Below are positions 44,871-57,659 of a DNA stretch of 64,000 nucleotides, one piece after another. Source of the stretch: Nilaparvata lugens (lineage: Eukaryota > Arthropoda > Insecta > Hemiptera > Delphacidae); NCBI RefSeq assembly GCF_014356525.2, contig NC_052506.1, positions 24,439,872 through 24,503,871 on the forward strand. Direction: 5' to 3'. Positions within the stretch are counted from its first letter, which is position 1. Every line of letters begins with the position of its first letter. The position numbers and the translations under genes are program-made. The notes below the pieces were generated by a model, which saw only the letters and a list, made by a program, of their open reading frames with translations, was not told where the DNA came from and searched no databases.

Positions 44871-44996
44871 AATACCCAAAAATCACTTTTTTGGACTCAG
44901 GGGACCTTGAAACGTATGGAAATTTAGAAATTGGGGTACCTTAATTTTTTTCGGAAAGCAATACTTTCCTTACCTATGGTAATAGGGCAAGGAAAT
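44155..44996 (+). repeat. Dispersed repeat with internal (CA)n, longer copy
   Basis: It begins 'ctggtgtggcgcactcacac' like 2669 and keeps the same order of landmarks. It then continues through 'aaatcgttggagccgttttg', a (CA)n run of about 60 bases (44806-44868), 'ggactcaggggaccttgaaa' and 'tggtaatagggcaaggaaat'. Near its start 'actttccttgcc' is complementary to 'gggcaaggaaa' near its end, a possible short terminal inverted repeat. The 65-codon frame 44713-44910 is a His-Thr repeat from the microsatellite. Confidence 0.7.
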
Positions 44997-46017
44997 TAAA
45001 ATATATACAGGCTTATACGCCGATAATTAGCTTAAAACGTACACACTTTTCTCACACAATGGAAAAACAATAACACACTTTCCATAAAATAAAAAATTAA
45101 GAATGAATTTGAGAGTATTAAACAGTAGACGATAAATGCAATTTGAAACTTTATGGATAGTGAGTATAAGAAGTTTAAGAATCCGTGTGGATTGCAAGGT
45201 ACTTTTTTTTTGCAAAACGATTCGGAATATCGAAGCTCCAATGTTGTAGCTGACATAACTGCTTAAATTCAGAAATGAATTGTCGAAGGTCAAGAGAAAG
45301 GTCAGCCAGCATCGGTAAAGTGGACTCTGGGTCAAGTCCACGAATTATTACTCACAGCTGATAGGACCTGCTTCACTAGTATCAACTCTGCCGAAATATA
45401 TCAGCCGAAACTGTAAGGTGCTTAGCAAACAAAACCAATCTTTTTTTGGCAACTTCCATCAACAATAATAATTATTAATATTATTGATTGATTTATCGTT
45501 TTCAATATAATTATGATATTATGTCAGTTTGAATAAAAGATTTATAGGGACCTTCTGGGGAAAAATCATCAATAATGATTTATTCCAGCTTCAACTCCTA
45601 TTATCTTTGTCTTCTTTCAACTCCTACACAGTATTATATTGATGATGTTTTATCATTTCTACATCGTATAAACTTTACGTCCTCTTTAATAGGTTCTCCC
45701 ATAAAATTTTGCTGTAATTTACATCTTTTATCTTTCTACAATAACTCAACTACCAAATCATATATTTTCAATAATAATTCCTTTTTTTTTAAGTTGAACA
45801 ACAGTCGTGTCTTGAAAATTCTTCTAATTTCAAGCATTGTGCCATTGATTCATACTTTTTAAACTAATGGTTCGATTCTTGATGGATTGATTCTTCATCT
45901 AATCCTCAAGGTTTCAAGTTTTATGAAATTCACTGTACAGTGTCAACATCTAACAAAAACTGACATTCATATTTCTCTATGTTTCAAACTGAAAATTCTG
46001 CTAAACAGTATACTATA
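44997..46017. other. AT-rich DNA, nothing recognised
   Basis: Opposite-strand short frames (45027-45341 minus, 45575-45862 plus) have no motif and AT-driven composition. Confidence 0.3.
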
Positions 46018-46217
46018 TCATAGCCACCTCTAATACAAGGCCCCGGCCTACGATATTGCAACGTCGCAGTGTAGGCCTAGAATCTAATACATGATTGGTG
46101 AAAAAGATTTTAAAAAATACCAGCTGATCTTTTCCACCAATCATGTATTAGATTCTAGGCCTACACTGCGACGTTGCAATATCGTAGGCCGGGGCCTTGT
46201 ATTAGAGGTGGCTATGA
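46018..46217. mobile_element. 200-bp near-perfect hairpin MITE
   Basis: The left arm (46018-46107) reads 'tcatagccacctctaataca', 'aggccccggcctacgatatt', 'gcaacgtcgcagtgtaggcc', 'tagaatctaatacatgattg'. The right arm (46126-46217) is its reverse complement with essentially one indel. The loop is about 20 bases. A diverged half copy lies at 3536-3605, so the family is dispersed. Arm identity near 99 percent means recent insertion or gene conversion between arms. Confidence 0.85.
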
Positions 46218-47260
46218 CTATATACATAGAATTGGTTGAATCTGTACTGTTCATAGTTGAGCATATTTATTACTGTATAGCCAAATTATATTTATTAAAA
46301 TATTGATTTAGAGTGATTAAAACTAGAATTCATCCCGGCTTAACTAATCTAGCAGCTGGAACCATGAAACTGTTTCATTCTATGGTTCTATTGTATAGTT
46401 TCTCAATATCATACCGTTTCTCTATGCTTTTTCCAAGTCCAGCTATACTATACGACTTGATTGGACCATTTTGTTTGCAATTTAGCTTGTACGAAGAAAG
46501 GAAATCGAATATAGGATTCATTGGTGATTTATCTTTTCATCAAAAGGAAGAGACTCTTTCATCCTCTCTATAGAATGATTATGACCGTAATCTATTCTCA
46601 CATAAATTTCCCAACAATAAGATTCCTGAGCTCCCATAAGAAAAAGTGTTAATATTATCACTTTTTACAGTATTCCAGAAAGGTTTTTAGTTCCAAAAAT
46701 ATGTCGGAAAAATAGTGGTACATTATTACTCTACTGTATTTCAATATGGAGAGATTAGTTCTAAAAATACATGGTAAAAAAGAGAATAAGGTAATTCCAG
46801 GAGAGATGCCCCACCTGGAGAGTTGCCCCACTTGCTGTAGTTCTCAAACATAATGATAGAGGGCTCTTCTAGTACATTCATTCTGCCAGTTGAACTCCAG
46901 TCAACAATAGAGAGAAGTTACGACCGTTTTCTTTCGTTATTTTTGGCTGTAAAAATCAAAATCCATGTAACTTATGGCATATTATCACTTCACTGTATTT
47001 CAATTTTAAAGATAGCTCCAAAATTAAGTTGAAAAAGAAGATGTGACATATTTGATATTATCACTCTACTTTATTTCAATATGGAGATCAGTTCCAAAAA
47101 TATGTCGAGAAAAGAAAATGTTGAAGGCAGACTAGATGGATGAGATGAGCAGCTGTCAGGTAGGGAATCTGGTGCCGTAGAAGCTAGGATATGGCGATGT
47201 GTTTATGGTTTAAAGTTTACATATTAAAGTTTCTTGGAAGCACTGTTAAGCTTCTTATAG
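46218..47260. other. AT-rich DNA with a loose local repeat
   Basis: The phrase 'tatcacttt/tctactgtatttcaa' followed by 'tatggagat.agttccaaaa' and 'atatgtcg' recurs about 46650-46770, 46980-47020 and 47060-47115, roughly a three-fold decayed tandem repeat. No gene was recognised; the 46313-46573 frame lacks motifs. Confidence 0.35.
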
Positions 47261-47276
47261 CTGTTTGAGCTTCCAG

Positions 47277-47463
47277 CTACACTATTATCAACTTACCAGG
47301 CATGTAGCAAACTTTCAACATGAATTTATGGCAGGAAAATCTCTGTCTTTCCTTCAGGCTGAAAATTCGTTGGAAAAATCCCTGGAAATGTTGGTTCTGT
47401 ACTGTCGAAGTGTTCAAGAATCACTCAAACTTAAATGCAGTAGTATTATAAACAGTAAGATAT
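47277..47463 (+). CDS. Possible isolated exon or TE-derived coding fragment
   Basis: An acceptor-like 'tgtttgagcttccag' precedes an open stretch with protein-like composition: 'HVANFQHEFMAGKSLSFLQA' followed by 'ENSLEKSLEMLVLYCRSVQ'. It has mixed charged and hydrophobic residues and no homopolymer bias, unlike other frames here. It runs to a stop at 47463, just before the LINE remnant that starts at about 47500. I do not recognise the family. It may be part of the adjacent LINE, an exon of a large host gene, or chance. Confidence 0.2.
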
Positions 47464-47499
47464 AATATTATTATTAATATTATAATACAAGAGGTAATA

Positions 47500-48020
47500 C
47501 TAGAGGGTTAATAATTCCACCCAGATCATATTGCAGTCTCTTTCAAAATAGCTTCATTTTCTTGGGTCCTAAATTTATCAATAGTCTGCCCGTCGAGATT
47601 AGAAATTCAAATAATCTTAAATATTACAAATCTAAATTACACCTATGGTTGATGGATCATTCTCCGGTTGAGATAAATGAGCTTTTTATCATTCTTAGAT
47701 AAATCACCTTGACAGTCACTTGTTTCAATTCTTTCAGTGTTTTATTAATGATTATGATTATTTCTCCATGGTGTGAGTGTCTGTGTGTGTGTGTGTGTGG
47801 GATGAATTAAGATAAATAAATTTAATTAAGATAAGTATTTTCATTTGAGTTTATAGATAAGTATTTTTAGTTGAGTTCTGAATGTATTTCACTCCTGTTT
47901 GCAGACAAGATTTTTTCTTAAGCAAACAGTATTGTATTCAATGATCTGTAATATCATTTGTATAATGGAATTTGTCATGTAAGCGATATCATTGAATAAA
48001 AGTTGATTTGATTCAATTTG
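47500..48020 (+). pseudogene. LINE 3' end with reverse-transcriptase C-terminal remnant
   Basis: From 47562 the frame reads 'LGPKFINSLPVEIRNSNNLK' then 'YYKSKLHLWLMD' to a stop at 47700-47702. This is the conserved tail of LINE reverse transcriptases ('GP+.YN.LP.EIR....L..FK..L+.WL'). Upstream the frame is broken. The 3' UTR includes a (TG)n run (47777-47798), and the copy ends about 48000-48026 with 'gaataaaagttgatttgatt' and a short TTTGATT-type tail. It is 5'-truncated and inactive. Confidence 0.7.
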
Positions 48021-48026
48021 ATTTGA

Positions 48027-50997
48027 TATTAGGCAGTGGATCATATTAACGGAAAAATCAGTCACCTATTGTAGAAAAAACATAAAATAATGATATGAAA
48101 ATATCAATCATAGCTTGGAAATAGCCCATAATTCATCAGAAGATAATATTATTTTGTAGATAATCATTCAACCTCTATTATATCCTAGATGATAAGAAAT
48201 GCATGGATTTTCATCTCTTTAACCTAGTCTGATACACATTATCTTTTTATGAAACTGTAGTACTGTATATTCCAAATCAAATTTTCTGTTCCTCCATAAT
48301 TTCCATAATTACACGAGTGATTACCCCATCATGAATTGTATTCTTGAATAAATTCTACATAAACATTTCTCCAATTCGACCTGATGAGAAATATCACGGA
48401 GATGTTCACCATCATTACTATTTACTCAGAGACCTGAACCACTGTAACTGCTACATCCAGCTTTCTACTCCGTAATTTCATGTGTAATTCTGCATGAAAA
48501 ATGACAAGACTTCAGTAAATACGAATAATTCGATTAATTACACCGTAAATAATTGTCACTGCACGGTAATTTGACAGAAGGATGTCACCGACAGAGTCTT
48601 TGAATCACTGGAAAAAATCTTTGCGCAAATGAAATGGTTTCTTGACAGAGATAATAGAACAGGATTTCAGTTCTTTTCCGTGTTTCTTGACCTTCTCACT
48701 GCGAGCTTCCTCTCTATAATTGTAGCAGGTCATGGTGTGTGAATATTTTTTTTATATTTTATTCAATTCTTCGATTCTTATTCGATTGTTGGCTGTTTTT
48801 CAAAGGTGATCCCGCAATAACTGTAGTGGGCTGGTGACCTATTTCCCAGATGTCTCACCTCACTGACTCCTGTTATTGTGACTTGTTATAAAAGTATTCA
48901 GTTATCAGCTGTTAGAACGTGGGAGAAAAGGCGTAGAAAATAAGAGGTACAAGATGTTCCGGTTGGGTGCTTAACATTTCCATAATTTTCAGTTATCTAC
49001 GCTCAATACGGTTCAAATATAAATGGTTTCTCGATCAATTCCGAGCTGCGATGTATTAAAACACTATTTTGATGAATTCTTTAGTCACGAAACTTATATT
49101 AATCACAAAAGTATGATGCATGAGAAGCATATTGTAAAATAGATACCTAAATATTGATTAAAATGAAATGTCCCTAAAAACTGTGATCTTCAAGGCTCAG
49201 ATGCTCTCTCCTATATTCTCCTCCCCTCTCCCCTAGATGCAAGGGTACGGTTGAACGGAAATCATATTGAATTTAACCGTCATTGCATTGACGTCAGATT
49301 TTGATCATTGGTTATTGGTTGAATATAACAAATATCTCCTCTATCAGAGTATCCCATTAACACGGTATCGATTATACTATTAGCTTATCACTTGAACTGT
49401 GAAGTTAGTCGCCTTTCAATCAAATTTTAAAATATATTAGATAAATATCTTTAAAAATCTGCAGTTCATCACTCATTTTTTTATCGTACTTGGAATTAAA
49501 TTGAATTGAATTTGTTCGTAAATTGAAGTTGTCCATTCATGAAAAAAAATGTTATCCATTCTCGAGACGACGACTTTTATAAATATTAACGAAATATGGT
49601 GGTTTTGGGAAAACGAATTGAATGCATTTCTCTAGGACGATCTCCATTTGTTCACAATGTAGTATACTGAAGTTGTACTGGTATCTGGTATCGTTCTTTT
49701 TAGGGACACTTTTTATACATTAGTGTGCGCTCTAGTAGGGAAATTTCACTGTATAAAGTACTTCACTAGAGACTATCATTCGTGACGAGTGGCTCGAGAT
49801 AACCTACCTAGTAGTCCACTTTTGATATGTTTACCTCTCAGCTAGTCCAAACCAAACTGAAAACTGAAAAATTGTGTTCCACGGATCATTGCTGATAAAA
49901 AGGATGGAATGTAACCACATTTGTGACTGTAACCAATACTAGTAACTAGCTTCTGGATGAGTCGTAAAAATGAACAGGAAAAGACTCGTGTGAAATATTT
50001 GTACCTCTACATTATTTTTTTCTTTTTTTCAATTGAGAAGAAGAGATAATTAATGTTAATAGTTCAGAAAAATGAAAATGCAAAATAAAACGTCCACCAT
50101 TCTATTGGTTTTTACATTGATTTTCTAGTTTATACGAGTTATCTTATCCTGTTTGAATGTAATTTCACCTAGCATTACTCTAATATACTACTACTCAGTA
50201 TTTGCTATACTACAACGCCTGAAAACACTCAAGTACTACCAATTTATGATTCCTTCCATTCCTTACGAACAGAACGATCAGGTCGATAGCTATTATATAG
50301 TTCTTATATATCTATTGTACCTACATATAATATCATTCACCCCAAAAACTTTTTTTCCTCCACCTACTGTCTAAAGTACTTACTTTACTCCCTGAAACCT
50401 AATACTAAAGTGTCACTTTTTCGCTCTCGGTAGTAAAAAACAGAAAAACTCCCTAGGGAGTGAAAGTGACTCCATTTAAATAACATGGGGAGCATCTCTA
50501 TTTTGAAACTTACATTGTAATAGGTTAGAAGGTCTAAGCTCAGATGAGAAAGCATAATAGAGGTGTCTGTCATTGAGTCAACTGAATTCAATACCACAAC
50601 CAGAAAATTTGATTAACTCATGAAATATATGTTTGTATGATAATTATTATATTCTTAATATAAGTAGACGATAAAAATTTATACAATTTTAAAAATATTT
50701 TATTCTATTTAAAATACCAGCCAACAAATATTTTTGATCTGCAATTCAAATCTGAACCGCGTGATCTGGAGTCAGCCATTTTTGGTAGCTGCTCAGCTGA
50801 TATAATTGTTACAACTTTTGCCGATAGATAGCGCAATCGGCAGTGTCATCAGACGACCGGTTTTAAGGTTTTAGATTTAGGTTATGTTGTTAGGAATCAT
50901 TGTCACCAATACGTAAGTTATTAGAATGATTTTATTTGCAGTTTCTATAAAAAAATGTAGATGGAGGAAAAATGTTGTGTACATCACGAGCGAAAAA
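48027..50997. other. Mostly unique AT-rich DNA
   Basis: No gene was recognised. 49825-49885 ('cttttgatatgtttacctct', 'agctagtcc', 'aaaaattgtgttcca') is a fragment of the 5.8-7.5 kb repeat unit. 48590-48660 and 49195-49260 are slightly GC-richer. Confidence 0.35.
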
Positions 50998-51077
50998 TAC
51001 TTTTTCTCCCTCAGGAAAATTGCTGCCCTCGGCTTTGCCTCGGGCTTCAAACTTTTTCCCACAGGGAGAAAAAGTCG
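50998..51077. repeat. 80-bp hairpin with CCTCGGC apex
   Basis: 'actttttctccct' pairs with 'agggagaaaaagt', and the apex 'gccctcggctttgcctcggg' folds on itself. The design resembles the hairpin at 11412-11532. It opens several overlapping frames on both strands (50877-51264), which are artefacts of the palindrome. Confidence 0.65.
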
Positions 51078-52139
51078 TACTTCTCACTCTAGATATACAA
51101 ATAACTATTATCATTACAAAGCTATTAATTTATTTATTCATGACTACAAAATAGTGCCATCTTTCATCGCGACTTTGTCCGCACCTCATTCTTACTTCTT
51201 CACTTACTCATTCACTTCTTATCACTACTACTTGAACATCACAATTGAATTGAAATCAGTTTGAAGAAGGAAATATGCCCAAAAATCTTTTTGTTGGGAA
51301 TCTTGAAAAAACTGTGTAGAAGGTGGTATATTCAATCAATTGAGACTAAACTTCTCTCGGAGCTTGAGAATCACAATTATAGAACATTGAGTAGGCCCAC
51401 TTCAACAAATCCTACAATCCATGTGAAATATTCTTAATATTTAAATAAAATTCTGGATTCATCCCTTTCTTAAAACTTATGAAGTTCTAAAGGTTTATTA
51501 GAGTGGATAATTCATTTAGTTGATGATAAATTCGTTTTTAATCAATCGAATATAAAAGAGAAACTAAGGACTAAGTTCATGGAGTATATATGATACAATG
51601 GATATTTGATATATGATAAGAACAATGGAAAAATTGGAGATTACCGTGTAAATTTAAGATTACCGGTAATCAATATAAACTAAAACAAACCTCAATATAT
51701 TATCTTCAAAATTGCCTTCAACAAAAGCTCATACAATGATAGAGAGAATAATAGACTGCTCCAATTTCAGATCACTTTATTCTGTTGACAGCTGACTGAG
51801 CTGCCATCTTGTAAAATGTTTATAAGTTTTAAGAAGGGAATGAGTCCGGGGATTAATTTCCTTTTTAAACCTGATGCTAGATTAAAGGTGCTGTATTACC
51901 GTCTACAAACTGGTTTTTGCTTCCTTCTTATCACGTATATGTAGAGTTAGGCCTACACTTGGAGATTATTTTGAGCACAAAAACTAAATTTACCATTTTT
52001 TGGTCTTTATTCCCTTCTTAAACCTGGTGATTCAATTGGAATCTTTCATAATATCTTGGCAGGGCGTTATGCAAAGCAAAGAACTTTACTCAGATCTGCA
52101 TTGATAGCGAGGCATATACCATGCACCGCAGGGACCATA
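51078..52139. other. AT-rich DNA, nothing recognised
   Basis: No shared repeat or gene-like frame. Confidence 0.3.
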
Positions 52140-52680
52140 CAAGAAATGAATGGAAAATATTGGAATGGCAGCTGATAACAGAGTGGAACTCTTCACTCAC
52201 CTACTCTTTCTCTCTCCAGTCCTTCTACTAAACCACCTCCTCCTTCTTCTTCTTCACATCTTCTCCTCCTCCATATCATCCTCCTCCTCCTCATCTTCAT
52301 CACCCTGGTACTCCTTCCTTCCCTTCTCATACCTCTTCACCACCACCTTTTCCTTCTCCCTGCTCCCTACCGTTCACTAGGCAGCGTCTCGAGATATGTG
52401 CGCAAATTCAGGCTTCTGTTTCCACCAAGTCGTATTGGAATCGGCAATGCGCTCAGCCCTCGAATCGTCGGAACCGGGAGCCAATTTGATAGCGACGTCT
52501 ATTAGCAGGGATCCTAAATGTGAATTATTCAACGGCCAATCTTCAACTTTTCTTCGTGAAGCTTATCTTTTCGCCGAACAGCACCGAAGCGCGTACGCGT
52601 TCTCCCACCCACACGCAACAGCTATATTCACCCCTCTCCTTCGACAGTTTCCAATTTCAAATGACTAGTTCACTGAAAAG
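52140..52680. other. CTC-rich run followed by a GC-richer unique island
   Basis: 52195-52370 is rich in TCCTCC/TCTTCC repeats. 52385-52640 has many CG dinucleotides ('gtctcgagatatgtgcgc', 'cgaatcgtcggaaccgggag', 'gaagcgcgtacgcgttctcc') and recurs nowhere in the window. Frames of 76-90 codons across it have no motif. It could be regulatory or a single-copy remnant. Confidence 0.3.
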
Positions 52681-54006
52681 TCAGACACTTGTTGAATACA
52701 ATTGTATGCTTACAGTGTTTTACTTTTGGATCAAACATTTTCAAAGTAGTTTTCAATGTTTTACAGTTTAGTGAGTGAATATTGTTATTTTATTTGGTTA
52801 TCACCTATCTGAATTCAAATTTATATGTTGCAAATTTTTTTTTAAATGTTGTAAGTATTATATTTGTAAGTGTTTGCACTGAAAATAGGACAACATAGCA
52901 CAATCTACATTTTATTCAATCTGAATTTGAAATAAAATTAAAACAAGGAATGCCTTAGTATAGTATCATCTACCAATGTTATCACATCAGTGTCATTTGT
53001 AAGGAAAATAAATAAATGAATTATGGACAACATTGCCTATCCTACATTTTGGACTGTGTCATCAACTAGATTTGTAAGAAAAATAACACAAGGATTGACT
53101 TAGTATTTTATCCACCAATGTTATTACATCACTATCATTTTTTGTAACATGAATAAATGAATGTGTGACCCGCATTATGGTGGAGTGGTCTTGTGTTTTG
53201 ATGGAGAAAGGAACTCACAGAACAATGTAATACATCTCATTACCAAATTTGATAAGAAATATTGTGTTACATGAGGCTTTTTGATCAGTCACTCGTAAAA
53301 CTTATAACAACACTAAATTATTGAAGATGCTAAAAAGTCTGAACTCATTGAAGATGATGTAGGAGTTAATCAACTATTGGTTCCATCTATGCTTCTGTGT
53401 GTAGATCAGCATAGATACAGCATGTTGTATTCTGTGATCATATATTGAAGTATATATTTTAATATTCATAATTCAAACTCCTCGTATTTATCTTGAGTAA
53501 ATCTAGTCCCATTGAATTTTCAATCGTACTCCATTTGTCCATTGTTCTTACAATTTGTTTAAATTTGTTACTAAAATAAAGTTTCTCGTTTGCAGGTAAG
53601 TGTTGACTGTTGGATCCTAGCTGCATTGGTAACGTACGCTGATTGATTCTCTCTCAATTGCCAGTAGCTCACATAGCAACTGAAAATGAAAATGTTCAAA
53701 CAGTAAATCAAGTAAATAAGGCTATCAAACAAGTTGATTAGTGCCTGGAAAACAATTCAGATGCACCCTTGTCATTCAGATTCATTACTGGAGAAACATC
53801 TGTTCCAGAATTGTCTGATAGCATTCAGTCAGTCTCTTTCTCGTAATTTTCATCCCTCTCACTCCCAATTCATTCTCTCTCACACATCCAATCATTCTCT
53901 CTCTTTCCTTTTCTCACTCTCCACCATTCACCTTTAAGACTCACTGATAATCATCAAGACTCACTGCTTAAAAAACATCTGTTCCACAATTGTCTGATGG
54001 CATTCA
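52681..54006. other. AT-rich DNA with a loose repeat
   Basis: A phrase '(gaca)acat..ctacattt' with 'aataaatgaa', 'ttagtat.' and 'atcaccaatgtt.atcacatca' occurs at about 52890-53020 and again at 53030-53165, a decayed two-unit repeat. 53850-53930 is CT-rich. No gene was recognised. Confidence 0.35.
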
Positions 54007-54320
54007 GTATTTATTTATTTATTTATTAGGTTAGCAAAAAAATACAAGAATTGGAAAAGAAAGAACAGGCTATTGCCTAAAACTTCTTCAATTTCCTAAT
54101 TTAGTTTTAAATTGTCCAAATATTATAGGTTATGTCCATTCAAATTTCTACCTCAAATTACAATCTAAAATATAAATTAGAATAAAACAAACAATTTTAA
54201 ATTTGGATGGATTAATAATGAAAGTTTCTTAAAAACATGAAACAAACTATAAATTCACAAAATAAAGAATAAAAACACTTAAATTTTGAGCTCGAAAATA
54301 TCACATTCACCTTAGCTATA
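54007..54320 (-). repeat. Minus-strand retroposon fragment (AAAT-tailed family)
   Basis: The tail side 'tatttatttatttatttatt' is the clearest of the family. It is followed by 'aaagaacaggctattgccta', 'tttagttttaaattgtcca' and 'aatattataggttatgtcc'. It matches 32668-32800 and, more weakly, 7985-8170. Confidence 0.6.
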
Positions 54321-54720
54321 TTCAGTATTTTTTTTTAGAATGCAATTGATCTCTCATTCATGAAAATTCATGAATGTATCAATCATTTTCTCTCTTCCCT
54401 GATTCTTATCCCATAATTTCGTACTCTTTTTTCTTCATTTTTCATTTCTCACCCCTTCTAATAATTTCTCTCTGACTCGTCTACTTTCTCTCTCCTTTCA
54501 AAAATTGATAAAACAAATATTCTCAATCACCATCTCAATCTCTTTCACTTCCATCCCTTCTCTGTTTTATCCATCACTCTCTCTCTCTCTCTGTCGCTCC
54601 TATCTCTATATATCCTAGTTTTCTTTCCCTCCTTCCATCCCTTTCCCGCTCTTGAAGATACGAAAAATGTGTAAGGTATCTCACAATCACTCTGGTTCTC
54701 TCTCTCTTTATCTAAGACAT
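54321..54720. repeat. Pyrimidine-rich tract with (CT)n
   Basis: T- and C-rich sequence with CTCTCTCTCTCTCTC at about 54576-54594 and TCCATCCC-type words. No coding. Confidence 0.55.
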
Positions 54721-57030
54721 GTCAGTAGGGTGCGGGATGGTATCTCACAACTTCATTGATTACTGTAATCCATCTTCTTAATGTAATTAATTTTGGCACC
54801 AACTTTCCACAGAGGAAGCTCACAGGCAGGCAGCTGTACGTTTTCATCTCTCAATTGAAGCGCTGCCTGCCTGCTTGCTATCCTTGTCTGATATATTGCG
54901 TTTGCTGCTAGCTGTCCTTTGCTGATGCATTGCACCAATTTGTGTCTAGTCACTTCACATCAGTCACTTCGATCTAATTCACTTGTCACATCAGTGTTTT
55001 GGTTTTTCACTTGATGAAAACATATGATGTTCGAGAAGAACTCTTATGATAAATTATTGAGGTTGTGATTAGGGATTTTGGTAACGTGGTTCTGGTGACA
55101 TTTTTCAAATTTCCTCTATCTTATTACTACCACATACACCTTAACATTAACAATAAACGTCTCTATTATACTTTATAATACTCGAACACTTATCAATCTC
55201 GTATGATATTCACTAGAATGAAATAAAGAAAGAAGAACATTTCAATCTAAAGTTGAAATTTGGTTTCAAGTAATTTGGACTGTTGATTCATGAATTTTCA
55301 AGGATACTTTCTGCTAGGTATTGTTTATCAACTGAAGTCCAAAACATCAATAATCAATTACAATACAACATAAATTCCAAATACATAATGTACATTTCTA
55401 AAAATGACTTGAGTTGAAATATTTCGAGTTATTCTTTGAAAATAACATAAATTTCTCCGAAAATCGTTCCTCTCCCGTTGTCAATGATTAATCCCTCTAA
55501 CCTTCACGTTTACCAGCACTCATGTATGTGCAACGTATCAACCTGAAAACGTCAAATTTTACTAATATAACTTACTATATTACTAAACTCATGATAACAA
55601 TGAATATAAAATTTCTGCCAAGATAAGGCCCAGTTACAATGGTCGAATCCTCGAAATCATGAATGAAACATTTGTCAATAATAACAAATAAACTATGATA
55701 AATAATATTAAATAATTTATATTATATTTATAGTTATATGTGATGTTTATTCAATAATGTTTCATAGTTGGAACATTCATTCGAACTCGGTGTCAAAAAG
55801 GGTCAGTTTCACTTACACATAAACTAAGACTAAACAATGTTTCATTTTCACGTATTGCAAACTCAAACAACACAATATGTGATGTTTATCCATATCTTAT
55901 TCCACCTCATTTGTTTATTCATGATTATCATAATATTAAATAAACAAATAACACGTTTCACCCCCATAGAAACTGTACCCAACATTTCAACAATCAAACA
56001 ATATGTTGATATAATAAATTATTATTTCTCTCTAAATTGGACCCCAAAAACTATTATAATGGAGCTCGTTGGAATGTGTAAATCATGATGGACATGTGAA
56101 TGTTCACACATGTGAGACATTTAAACTCAACAATGCTGTGATACTTTTTTCAAATTCAACTCACATAACAATTAAATGACTTCTATATATTTATATTGTG
56201 CATGATATTAGTAGTGTATCCACAGTATGTGAACAACAGTGAAACACAACCATACACTGATTATAACAGAAAGGACGTCACAACATTGATAATTATTATA
56301 TAGAGCTACTTAAAAAGCTTTATTCTGTACCACCAAAGTTCTCTAGTAGAACTTGATGTGTTTGCTTTTGAAGTCAATTTAACAAAACTTTTGAAAACTG
56401 ATACTGATTTGTGCTAAATCAGATTAGACACAACCACAACCTATGGATGTTCAAATAATATTTTATTGATTGATTGATCAATTATTATGTATTATCTAAA
56501 AAATATTTATCAATCATATTGAATATATTTGCAGAGCTAAATATATATATATTGTATGAATGAGAGAGTAGTGTTCTATCGATCGCAATCAGTGGAGAGA
56601 ACACGTGAGAAGAATGCCAGCAGAAAGAGTGCCATTGAAAACCTATAATTCTTATCCAACAGGAAAAAGAGATGTGCATTGCATATTTTTAATTCTTATT
56701 GTAAATCTTATTGTAGCCAAATTGATAGGATATTACTAGATTTTGTGAGTTGGAACAGATATTATAGCCTAAACCTTGAATGTAAGAAGATGGAGATAAT
56801 GTATTCTCTAATGAACAGTATTGATAGTGATGTAATAGTATACTCGATGAAATAGTTGAGATATTCCTCCCTCTATAAATCTGTCTTCTGGAATGAAATA
56901 ATGGAAATCCAATCAAATGTGTGATTTATAATATTACACTTGTAAATGAACTCATATCAACAAGAGTGTGATACTGTACAAGCATTCATTGTTTCACATT
57001 ATTTATGCAGTGAGGGTGTCTGTGCAATAT
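54721..57030. other. Mostly unique AT-rich DNA
   Basis: 54790-54910 contains GCCTGCCTGC/CAGGCAGGCAG words that can pair with each other (54824-54834 and 54864-54874). Otherwise AT-rich with no gene-like frame. Confidence 0.3.
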
Positions 57031-57480
57031 CTGTCATCATTTATTAACAGGCCCGAGGAGTCAACTGCGAAGAGGCCATACGCTCCCCTTGAAATTCATC
57101 TCGAAAATCTTTGAATTAGACAGGACGGCCGAATTTCGCACAAAACATCACTCACAAAGGCTTTTTCGAAATTCAAAGGCTCCGAAAAGCTTATTCTAGA
57201 TTATCGCGGATGACGCAGCTGAGGATTAATAATGCAGGGCTCCCCCCAACCCCCATCATACATTTCGTGGCTCCCCAACCCCCCTTCTCTCAAGGGGTTG
57301 GAAATGGGGGTGAGAAAAAGTCCAGGGGGGGGGAAGTGTAAGGGCAGCAGCAACGAATGATTAATTAACCGAGTTTCACTCGGAGACGATGCAAAACTTC
57401 AATTTTAAGAATTTTGCGCCGGGAATATCCCGAAATCCACTAAGCCGCTCCGAATATGCCCATTATACTCTTGTCAGAGC
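57031..57480. other. GC-richer, apparently unique island
   Basis: It includes 'gacaggacggccgaatttcg', C-runs and G-runs ('ccccccaaccccc'-like and 'ccagggggggggg'), 'ccgagtttcactcggagacg' (a hairpin) and 'gcgccgggaatatcccg'. The composition differs from the transposon debris around it and nothing recurs in the window. It is a candidate regulatory segment on composition only. Confidence 0.3.
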
Positions 57481-57659
57481 TTATTCCTTTTGGAACAATG
57501 GATCGAATAATTAAATTTAGAACGAATGATGATGAAGAAGCCGGTGGTAGTGATGTGGTAGTTGAAGCCAGGTCACAGGGCAGAATATTGTTCTGTAACT
57601 CATCAGCATAAGCCAACATACGTCGGATGGACTAATTCAGTGATGTGTGGACGGACTTG

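Noticed and set aside
44713..44910. Open frame with a His-Thr repeat
   Set aside because: Direct translation of the (CA)n microsatellite inside a dispersed repeat.
45869..45885. 'ggttcgattcttg' as a tRNA B-box
   Set aside because: No A box upstream and no cloverleaf could be drawn.
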